A stretch of 64,000 nt of DNA. Origin: CAVYGM01 sp963768025. GTDB taxonomy: Bacteria > Bacteroidota > Bacteroidia > Cytophagales > Spirosomataceae. Positions within the stretch are counted from its first letter, which is position 1; each line of letters begins with the position of its first letter. Below are positions 1 to 7,337 of the stretch, in pieces. The position numbers and the translations under genes were made by a program. The DNA lies in NCBI GenBank assembly GCA_963768025.1, contig CAVYGM010000027.1, positions 1 through 64,000 of the forward strand, written 5' to 3'. The notes under the pieces were generated by a model. It did not search any database. It saw only the letters and a program-made list of their open reading frames with translations, and was not told the DNA's origin.

Positions 1-707
1 AGGGTTAGGTAGAGGCCCTACACCGGTTCGATTTGTCGTACAGCGTACTGATCGCTGATCGCGAATATATTGGGGCAAAGTGGTTCAAGTACCTCATGAA
101 AATGATATAGATTTCATAATCAGGCTCAAAAGCGGAACCTACAAGGAGGCCATAGACCAATCCGGGGGCAGAAGCTACATGCAGTTGTGCAACAAGGTCA
201 AGCGCAGTAAAGTGGCCGGCAAAGTGCTGGGAAAGTCTTTTGTTCTGGAAGGAATGCCTCTGAACTATCGTGGTGCTGAAAAACCGCAGGCAGGATGCCG
301 ATGATCCCCTGGTTTGTCTGGTGACCAGCCTGAACGAACCCGCCCGGTCGGTAGCTGACAAATACCGGATGCGGTGGAAGATCGAGGCCTTTTTCAAGCA
401 TATGAAAACCAATGGCTTTTCGCTGGAGGCCATGAATCTGGGCACCGAATCCCGCTGCCAGTTGCTGATGGCTATTGTCGTGTTCGCCTATGTGCTCTCG
501 ATCAAGGAAGGATTGAAAACCTATCGGAAAGTGCGGGTGAAAAAGTACGCGGATGGGTCACAGGAAAGGGAGGAGTCCGTGTTCAGGCACGGCATGAACA
601 GCTTGATGCGATTCTGCGCCGATCTGATCACTTTTTGCCGACATCTGTTCAGTGAATTAGGTAGAAACAAAATGCCGATACCGATTATGATTTTGGAAAA
701 TGTCTAG
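1..707 (+). pseudogene. IS4-type transposase remnant (C-terminal half, frame-broken)
   Basis: This is the C-terminal part of a DDE transposase that would cut and paste an insertion sequence. The protein is readable only by switching frame. Frame 3 from about 9 to 110 gives the second-Asp motif (LIADREY), frame 2 from about 90 to 280 continues it (ENDIDFIIRLKSGTYK), and frame 3 from 270 to 707 gives the end. The last segment contains YRMRWKIEAFFKHMK, an exact Y-x2-R-x3-E-x6-K signature of the IS4 family, so the catalytic Glu is present. The N-terminal half lies outside the window. I could not define terminal inverted repeats. It borders the AT-rich NACHT island and probably marks its edge. Two frame breaks mean it is not active as read. 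Family assignment is firm; the subgroup is not resolved. Confidence 0.85.
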
Positions 708-1046
708 TGTGGATCTGTGCTACATGATAGCCGTCAGGATAATGGACGTTACTGCTTTTCTCGTAGGGGAATGTATTTTGAAAAGTTGTATTTTGTCTTC
801 GGGCCGTTAAACGGGATCGTCCGCCCGGACGGTGTTTTATTTTCAACAAGCAGTCTCCCTTCGAAAGGCCCTGTTTACCATATACCAGTAGGCCCGTGGA
901 GACACTAGCCATGGAATAGAAATGTGAAAATTGTGCGAATTTTTCCTTGTTTCTGTCATAGAAATACACGCAATATATTTTGTTTTAACTCTAAAATTAA
1001 CACTTTATGTGAATCTCTTTTTTTCTGAACAAAATCCTGTAATGCT
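708..1046. other. Intergenic stretch, no gene seen
   Basis: No reading frame here looks like protein. It holds the presumed right end of the transposase remnant and then a sharp drop in GC at about 930, where the AT-rich island begins. A small GC-rich palindrome (CGTCCG-CC-CGGACG, about 818-831) is the only structure noticed. Confidence 0.5.
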
Positions 1047-3241
1047 TTATATCTGCCTTATAATTCTTAATAGAATTAAAGAAGTCCGCAAAAAAACGGA
1101 ATCGATATTATCAATCAACGGATTATTATGACTAAATGAAAATACATCCCCATAGAATCTTATCGCAAATAAATCAAAAGAAAGAGATATCATATATTCG
1201 ATATCCAACTTTATTGTTTCATTTTCTGTGGCATTTAGCAATTCTAATAATTGAGTCTGATTATAATAAATAATTTTGATTTGTTATCGGATTTGCTCAT
1301 ATGGAGTAAAATTTCTATAATAGAAAATGACTTACTTAATAGTAAAAAATAAAATTTAGTAGGGTCAATATTTTTAAAACTTAGTTTTTCTATCTTAGTA
1401 TTAGTTTCAACTTTCGAATAGTCTATAATTTCATTCTCATTATTTAATATATTTGAGTTAAAATAAAAATTTTCAAGATTCATTAGACTTTTATATAGTT
1501 CATCTAATTGATTATTATCAAGATAGTAAATGAAGTAATCAGGATTAACATTGTTATGAATAAACTTCTCTCCAAGTTTCCGAGCTATTTTATTAAATAA
1601 GAAAATTTTGTATAAAAAATCAAATTGGGAAATACCACTTCTTAGTTTTATCTTCTTGAATATAAATACTATTGGAAACCTTTCTATATTTATTGTAATA
1701 AAATAATGATTGCTGAATTACTATATTCTTTCGATTATAGCCAATTTTATTAAGATTTTTAAAATTATTACACTTAGTGATTGTATTGCTATTGTAATAT
1801 TCATAAACAGGTGAAAGCACTTCGTTTAGAAGCATTTCTTTATGGAAGAAAGTAACGCAGCATCATTTCCCTTAAAATCAAAAATCTTTGAAAATTCTTC
1901 ATCTTCAATTATTTTTTTTGCTAAGAAATATTCCATTATTGACTTATGAGAGAATTTATATTTACCTTCTGCATCACGATTAAGGAGCGAACGGCTTCTT
2001 CTTTCTGTATCTGAAAGAATATCATTCTCAATGTCGTTGATTGATAATTCAGAGTTTTGTGAAGAATTATTATTAATTGTTGCATAATAGCCTCCATTTT
2101 TCTCCCTATTTAGGTACATATCAACGGCTAAGTCTTTCGAAAATACTTTTAATAATTCTTCATACCTTCCTTTTCCATACTTATGTTCGAGTCCTGGTTT
2201 CGAAGCTTCTCTTTTAAACCATTTTTCAATTAATACTTGGTAAATTTCATATGTGTAATGATAATTTATTTTTGAATTTACTAAATCTTCAATATGACTT
2301 AATAGCATTGGTCTTACTACTAGACTTGGACTTTTACGTGTTATCTCTAATGCCCTTTTGTATCTTTTAATATTAAAAAACGAAATTCTTTTTCTTAAAT
2401 ATTTTTTAATATCCCTATTATTAAAAACAGATATATATAATTTTTGGAAATTTCTTTTAGTATTTGCATCACCGAATGACATATAACCAGTACTATACGG
2501 TTCTTCGATTTCAGATGGAAAGAATTGAGTTCGACTAGTTATTACAATATCATGGAAATTATCAACTTCTTTAAGAATAGTAGTCATTCTACTTTTAAAA
2601 TCAATTATAGCCTCTGAATCTTCATCAAAAGCATCCAACAAAAGAATTGTTTCATGCTTATTTTCAATATCTTTCAATTTCTCAATTGTTCTTGGGTCTC
2701 CAAGTGAATATAGTTTTATTTTAAGCTTTGGAGACATCCAAAACTTGCTTCTCTTTTTTAAGTATGCCAGATAAAGATTTATCATGAAAGTGGTTTTTCC
2801 CATTCCAGCATCTGCTAATATTAAGTAATACTTGTTATCGTTTCCGTATATTGAGAATGCATCTTTCAAGAATAGTGGTATTAACTCATTTTTAGCAGAT
2901 GCAATATATTTACTACCAGGCTCTTCATCATCAGACGGCGAAACATTTTGATATTTTGTTGGAATGTAGTACTGTGTAGCTTTTTCAACATCACTCCTAG
3001 AAAAAGAAGAATATGATAAGTCTTTGTACATCTGTTTTTTTATTCTCCAAGAATAGTAAGATTGAAATGATTTTTTCAATCCCATATAAAGTGCATATAT
3101 CGTAGATATTAATAGTATTGCAAAAGTTACTTCATTTACAAGCCATCCAGGTAGATTTCCTTCAGTTTCCTGTTTATCTGTAAATAACTTTATCAACTTA
3201 TCCCAGTTGTTGGAAAAAAATTGAACTATTTTTTCTTTCAT
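1047..3241 (-). pseudogene. Membrane-anchored NACHT (STAND-type) NTPase, C-terminus frame-broken
   Basis: The intact frame (3241 down to 1826, 471 aa) has an N-terminal membrane segment at about residues 34-56. A NACHT NTPase core follows, with Walker A (ADAGMGKTTF, about residues 143-152), an acidic Walker B (LLLDAFDED) and the arginine motif ITSRTQFFPSE. A helical region ends in FSHKSIMEYFLAKK, typical of NACHT proteins. After residue ~463 the frame fails. The next frame reads FFHKEMLLNEVLSPVYEYY (to 1620), then back to DFLYKIFLFNKIARKLGEKF (about 1619-1244), then TQLLELLNATENET (to 1047), which looks like a leucine-rich tail. Three shifts therefore separate it from a protein of about 730 aa. 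NACHT proteins of bacteria include antiphage sensors. A defence role here is inferred from fold and island context. GC content is far below that of the rest of the window, pointing to transfer. Confidence 0.8.
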
Positions 3242-3658
3242 TTTAAAATTATTTAAGTTTATTCATAAGCTTGTTGCTGAACGTGCGACGTAGCTAGTGA
3301 CGGATTTGATATGTGGATTTATTAGACTGCGAGCTGTGGTCGTCATAGTTGGTATTGGGTTCTTTGCTTATTTTTCTTTTAAATTTTCTAAAAATAATGT
3401 GATTATTTACGTCATTTTTGGAGTTCTCTCCAAAGCCGTCAGGCTAACAACCTCGGAGAGGCCCAGCCTTTTTAGAAAAAGCTAATATCGATACGCAAAA
3501 AGCTTCGAAAAAGCGTGACCACTACACAAGTTTCGCTTCTCCTAAGCTTGATAATTAACTGATTATGAGTCACTAAAAAAGTCTTGCTTTTCCGCGGCTT
3601 TCCTTAGTTTGACGGCTATGGAGTCAACTCCAACAACGGCATTAATTTCCAAGATAAT
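3242..3658. other. Intergenic stretch with an inverted repeat
   Basis: No convincing gene lies here; a 62-codon frame at 3297-3485 has no recognisable features. Two imperfect inverted arms of about 30 nt, at 3420-3449 and 3602-3631, match at roughly three quarters of positions and enclose about 150 bp. They could be the ends of a small non-coding mobile element. Confidence 0.4.
3420..3631. repeat. Imperfect inverted repeat, possible MITE-like remnant
   Basis: The left arm begins GGAGTTCTCTCC and contains AGCCGTCA. The reverse complement of the right arm begins GGAGTTGACTCC and contains the same AGCCGTCA. Spacing and lack of coding content fit a short inverted-repeat element, but no target duplication was established. 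Confidence 0.35.
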
Positions 3659-3991
3659 CTAATTGGATACGTTTTGTGGTAGAGTGATAGAAAGTCCTTC
3701 TGCAATAGTTTTACTATAACGCTTGTTGCCAAATTGATATTCAATCCTAAGTCTCTTTTGATGATGCAAATGGGGGTCACCAGCGAGTTCATTACTTGCT
3801 TTAACAGTCAATTGGTTATTGTTTATTAGAGATTGTAAAATTCCGGTGACATCAATCGACTTTTCGTCTGTAAAATAGCTTGCTGATAATACTTGAAATG
3901 CCATCTTTTGCTCAACTTTGAACTTTGATTTGTTCAAGAATAAATTTAAAAATGACTTTGTGTTGTTAAGGGATGATTTTAGTACTGACAT
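3659..3991 (-). CDS. Small protein with DUF3395-like domain
   Basis: A 110-aa soluble protein of unknown function. Residues ~45-105 carry the pattern IDVTGILQSLI..NNQLTVKASNELAGDP followed by KRLRIEYQFG and EGLSITLP. As I recall, this resembles the small beta-rich DUF3395 domain seen at the end of DnaJC11-like and various bacterial proteins. The N-terminal 40 residues are basic and helical. Its start overlaps the end of the upstream membrane protein (3966-4343) by 26 bp, so the two are probably translated together. It lies in the AT-rich island beside the NACHT gene. Domain likeness is from memory, so moderate confidence; the existence of the gene is better supported by the tight overlap. Confidence 0.55.
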   Translation of the reverse strand: MSVLKSSLNNTKSFLNLFLNKSKFKVEQKMAFQVLSASYFTDEKSIDVTGILQSLINNNQLTVKASNELAGDPHLHHQKRLRIEYQFGNKRYSKTIAEGLSITLPQNVSN

Positions 3992-4343
3992 CCCCTAATG
4001 TCCAAATAAGCACAAAAAAAATTACGATTGCAAAGAATAGCCCAATAACTAATATCAGTATGTCGACTATACTCTCAGGTCGGTTGGGTTTGATTGAACT
4101 TGAAAAATTGTATACGATTATGGAATAAACAAAATAGGATACGATTGTCGATATGCTTATAAGTATAAATAAACCGCATATCCTGACCAAATAATGGAGA
4201 AACAAGGATATTCTGAAGGACCAAATATTTACGTCCTTTTTTAATGCCGCAAATCTTAATGCCGCAATCATGCCAAATATTGTTATGACATCGGTAGTAA
4301 CCCCAATTAATCTGGTTAAATAATGATCGAGAAAATCTTCCAT
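3966..4343 (-). CDS. Small membrane protein of the accessory island
   Basis: A 125-aa protein with no family I recognise. It shows three hydrophobic segments (about residues 14-30, 46-78 and 92-117), with the second long enough to be one or two passes, and short charged loops (KKDVN, SIKPNRPES). It is the first gene of a two-gene unit whose downstream partner (3659-3991) starts inside its last codons. The base composition is AT-rich, like the NACHT gene, so it probably arrived with the island. A membrane anchor plus a small soluble partner could be an effector and sensor pair, but nothing in the sequence proves that. Confidence 0.5.
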   Translation of the reverse strand: MEDFLDHYLTRLIGVTTDVITIFGMIAALRFAALKKDVNIWSFRISLFLHYLVRICGLFILISISTIVSYFVYSIIVYNFSSSIKPNRPESIVDILILVIGLFFAIVIFFVLIWTLGDVSTKIIP

Positions 4344-4393
4344 AAAATGTCACCTAACATCTGTGTAAGCGCAACCAGGTGCGTTTATTTCCG

Positions 4394-4786
4394 TTATGGA
4401 TGTATTTCTTCGGGTTTGTCTAACATGATAAAGCTATCCGCGATAATCTCTGTAACATAGCGTTTTCTTCCATCTTTATCATCGTACGAGCGGATCTTGA
4501 TTTTTCTTTCTAGATAGATCGTGCTTCCTTTTTCAGGAACTTGGGAGCAAAGCCAGCCATAGTACGCCATAATACCATGCTGTCCCACTCGGTTTCTGAA
4601 TGGCTTTCTCCTTTGGTATCTTTAAATATTCGTGGCGACGATCTGATCAGTAGTAGCCAAAGGAAATTTGGCCACAACGATATTCCTTCCAGTGTTTGCA
4701 ACTCAGGGCGGTGCACCGCTGCGATCTTTTCCCAAATTTCCAATTAATGTTACTTTCGGCCCGCCGACGCGGTTCAGTCCCCGCAT
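4394..4786 (-). pseudogene. ssb: Single-stranded DNA-binding protein (SSB) remnant
   Basis: SSB is an OB-fold protein that coats single-stranded DNA. Starting at the ATG at 4786, the reverse strand reads MRGLNRVGGPKVTLIGNLGK, the typical SSB N-terminus. It resumes in other frames as NIVVAKFPLATTDQ, then ESHSETEWDSMVLWRTMAGFAPKFLKK, and finally GSTIYLERKIKIRSYDDKDG to the stop at 4394. At least three frame changes are needed over about 130 codons, and the acidic C-terminal tail usual in housekeeping SSBs is missing. Together with the recombinase tail just upstream this looks like debris of an integrated mobile element rather than the cell's main ssb. Identity is clear; inactivity as read is clear. 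Confidence 0.8.
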
Positions 4787-4828
4787 GGCAAATTATAAGG
4801 AATATGTGTACAAGCTCGATTATGTTTT

Positions 4829-4975
4829 TCATATTTCCAAGTCTTCCATCGGGCTTATTTTATCTGGTCAAACCCCTTCATAGTCATGTAGGTGTATATT
4901 TCGGTGGTTTTGGAGCTCTCATGGCCTAAAAGTACCTGAATATAGCGCAAATCGGTCCCTTTTTGGGACATCCCA
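4829..4975 (-). pseudogene. Tyrosine recombinase (integrase) C-terminal remnant
   Basis: Only the last ~45 codons of a phage-type integrase survive. The reverse strand reads KGTDLRYIQVLLGHESSKTT followed by EIYTYMTMKGFDQIK, then after a one-base shift SPMEDLEI and stop. This contains the conserved LGH box and the catalytic Tyr region (EIYTY) of the XerC/D-like family. Nothing upstream (4976-5240) continues the catalytic domain. It abuts the SSB remnant and marks the right boundary of the accessory island. Confidence 0.75.
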
Positions 4976-5240
4976 GTCTGAGTTTTATAACACCCCAGCC
5001 TGAGCCTCCTCAGGCCTTACAGCAGCCTGCTTCCTCTACCTGACTCTGCGTTATAAGTTCTGACGGAGACGAATTACCAGCCAAGTCCCTGATAGCGATG
5101 CAAAAATTTATACTTCCTGAACCAAAAAGTCCCTTCCCATCGTTCTAATCCAGAACCCACAATTCCTAAGCAACACTTTTCTAAAATCATTCGTATACAG
5201 CATATGATAGTACCTCTGCCCGTACCCTATCTTGCTATTC

Positions 5241-6479
5241 ATGAAAAAAGCATATTACTTCAGTGTCCTCCTGGTCCTGATTCTGGCTGCCTGCCAACCC
5301 ATTGACCTATCGCCCGAGGAGGTCTATCAGAATTCCGTTGCCTCTATCCGGCTTAATAACCCAGCCGATGTGGAGCTACCCCTGGGAGCCACGTTGGATC
5401 TTAAAAACCTGCTTCAGATCACGTACAAAGAGAACCAACCCTCGACTATTCCGGCCAATGTGATCAGGGCCGTGGCTAATGAGACCTCATCGGCTAGTTC
5501 GGTATTTACCGCTACGACTGCGGGTACCTATGTGCTAAAAGCCAATATAGGCGACAAAACCAGCAATACTATTACGGTGACGGTCCTTCCCTTCTCGCTC
5601 GTGCGGGTACCCGTGGTATTTCACACCGTCAACTCTACGCTGTCGGCCACGCAGATCACCCGGCTGGTGCAGGGCATGACGGATGCTTTCCGTAACCGCT
5701 GGAACCCCTACAGTGGTGCCAGGGATGAAAACGCGGTGGACAGTTTCATTGAGTTTTACGCCGCTAACGCCGATCCCACGGGCAAGACGCTTTCTACCCC
5801 TGGTTTGGACGCCTTGACCTCTTCCCGACAAACCTTCTCTTCGGAACAGGCCGTAGGCGACGCCTGGAACTCGTACTGGAACCCCAAGCGTTACCTCAAC
5901 GTCTGGATTTACAGCATCGACAGCGAGGAGAGCCTCAGCGGATTTGCTTACATCTCGCCCGTTACGCGTTCGTTGCCGGGATCACGGCTGATTTCTGCTG
6001 CCCGCAGCAACCCCGACCTCCCGTATGGCATATTCTATAATAAGACCGACGTAAACAACGCCCGTTCCAGTACCCTAGCCCATGAGGCCGGGCACGTGCT
6101 AGGGTTGCATCATGTATTTGATGGCAACGGTGATGAGCATAAGGGGTGTAGCGCCACCGATCCGGATTACTGCTCCGACACGCCTTTTTATGACCGCAAG
6201 AGCTACATGGATGGCTACCGTACGCAGCGACTCAACCGGCAAGCCTGCGATGGTAGTAGCTACGTAAGCAATAATATCATGGATTATTATTTGTCCTACG
6301 AAAACTCGTTTACCCGTCAGCAGCGCGACCGCGTCCGGCATACGCTCGCCTACGGGCTCTGGGTACCGGCTACCTCCACCAACCAGAGCCGCCTGAGCGC
6401 GGAGGAAGGCTATATGCAGAAACCCAACGACTACCGCTACGTGCCGCCGATCATTTGCGGAGAGGAGAAGGCTGAATGA
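5241..6479 (+). CDS. Lipoprotein zinc metalloprotease (metzincin, M43-like)
   Basis: A secreted 412-aa lipoprotein protease. The N-terminus is a lipoprotein signal ending LILAAC with the lipidated Cys at residue 18. Residues ~40-120 look like a beta-sandwich (Ig-like) domain. The catalytic domain follows, with HEAGHVLGLHH at 281-291, an exact HExxHxxGxxH zinc site, and a probable Met-turn NNIMDYY near residue 347. Cys-rich segments (GCSATDPDYCSDTP) between them are typical of pappalysin-like (M43) enzymes. I start at the ATG at 5241 rather than the in-frame TTG at 5232, because the signal peptide then begins MKK. It stands alone and is followed by a strong terminator. The substrate is unknown. 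It is the first gene with normal composition after the island. Confidence 0.85.
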   Translation: MKKAYYFSVLLVLILAACQPIDLSPEEVYQNSVASIRLNNPADVELPLGATLDLKNLLQITYKENQPSTIPANVIRAVANETSSASSVFTATTAGTYVLKANIGDKTSNTITVTVLPFSLVRVPVVFHTVNSTLSATQITRLVQGMTDAFRNRWNPYSGARDENAVDSFIEFYAANADPTGKTLSTPGLDALTSSRQTFSSEQAVGDAWNSYWNPKRYLNVWIYSIDSEESLSGFAYISPVTRSLPGSRLISAARSNPDLPYGIFYNKTDVNNARSSTLAHEAGHVLGLHHVFDGNGDEHKGCSATDPDYCSDTPFYDRKSYMDGYRTQRLNRQACDGSSYVSNNIMDYYLSYENSFTRQQRDRVRHTLAYGLWVPATSTNQSRLSAEEGYMQKPNDYRYVPPIICGEEKAE

Positions 6480-6500
6480 TTTGTTCCGTAGAAATAAGAG

Positions 6501-6541
6501 AAAGGGGTACCTTCCTACACGGAAGGTACCCCTTTCATTTT
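6501..6541. terminator. Bidirectional intrinsic terminator
   Basis: A perfect 15-bp stem (6501-6515 with 6521-6535, loop TACAC) is followed by a T-rich run on the plus strand and has an A-run on the other side. It sits between the convergent protease gene and msrB and can end both. Confidence 0.9.
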
Positions 6542-6564
6542 TTGTGACAAAATGGAGCCGCCTC

Positions 6565-7008
6565 CTACTCCTCCACCTTCTTAATAGAAGCCGAATTGAT
6601 ACAAAACCGCAGTCCCGAAGGCTTGGGTCCATCGGGGAATACGTGCCCCAGATGACCGTCGCATACGTTGCACATTACTTCTACGCGCTGCATGCCGTAG
6701 CTCGTGTCCAGGTCGTATTTTATCACGTTTTCTTCGACGGGCTCGGTGAAGCTGGGCCAGCCCGTACCGGATTCAAATTTGACGGTAGAGTCAAACAGGG
6801 GCGTGCCGCAGGCCCGGCAGGCGTACAGGCCGGGGTCGTGGCGCTCGCAGTATTCGCCGGTAAAGGCCCGCTCGGTGCCTTTCTGGCGTATGATGTAGTA
6901 TTCCTCTTCGTTGAGGCGGGTGCGCCAGTCTTTTTCGCTCATTTCTACGCGCTGGGGTGGAGTAGGGCTGCCTTTTTTAGCGTACTCTATGACGTCATTC
7001 CAATTCAT
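6565..7008 (-). CDS. msrB: Peptide-methionine (R)-S-oxide reductase MsrB
   Basis: MsrB reduces the R-epimer of methionine sulfoxide in oxidised proteins, with thioredoxin-type electrons. The 147-aa length is normal for a stand-alone enzyme. It has two zinc-binding CxxC pairs (Cys64/67 in ACRACG and Cys113/116 in MCNVCDGHLGHVF), the GTGWPSF substrate loop at about 81-87, and the catalytic Cys136 in the RFCIN motif. No signal peptide is present, so it is cytoplasmic. It is convergent with the metalloprotease gene across a shared terminator. A TAnnTTTG -7 element lies about 100 bp upstream. Confidence 0.95.
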   Translation of the reverse strand: MNWNDVIEYAKKGSPTPPQRVEMSEKDWRTRLNEEEYYIIRQKGTERAFTGEYCERHDPGLYACRACGTPLFDSTVKFESGTGWPSFTEPVEENVIKYDLDTSYGMQRVEVMCNVCDGHLGHVFPDGPKPSGLRFCINSASIKKVEE

Positions 7009-7337
7009 GGGTATAGAATTTTAGGATGGTGATTGATCTTTCTCTTCTAACAAGAGAACGACTGAAAGAGTTGGAATAATTTGCCAAAGGAGAAGTGAGC
7101 TTAGGTGACACAAAGGTACTCATTGGTAAAATAAAACTTTCTCTCGGAATAATGCCACTATTCTTATTTTTATTCAATTTTGATCAAGAAAATAGGTAAT
7201 TTTCCCTTATACTTGTCTTTACTACACTTGTGATTTAATGCCCTATAAATCAAATAACTAGGTTTGTCACTGAATTTTTATAAAAAGAAACAAGTCAAAT
7301 TTTATATTTACCATCTACTAAAAAAGTCCAAGATCAA
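7009..7337. other. Divergent intergenic region with promoters
   Basis: This gap separates msrB (leftward) from the TonB-type receptor (rightward). It is AT-rich and holds no gene. The leftward promoter candidate lies at 7111-7118. No clear rightward -7 box was found, though TATATTTA near 7305 is close. Confidence 0.5.
7111..7118 (-). promoter_or_regulatory. Candidate -7 element for msrB
   Basis: On the minus strand this reads TACCTTTG, a match to the Bacteroidota TAnnTTTG -7 box, about 100 bp before the msrB start. No clear TTG -33 element is seen. Confidence 0.4.

Noticed and set aside
3297..3485. 62-codon frame as a gene
   Set aside because: No motif or partner; it runs across the left arm of the inverted repeat; AT-rich DNA gives such frames by chance.
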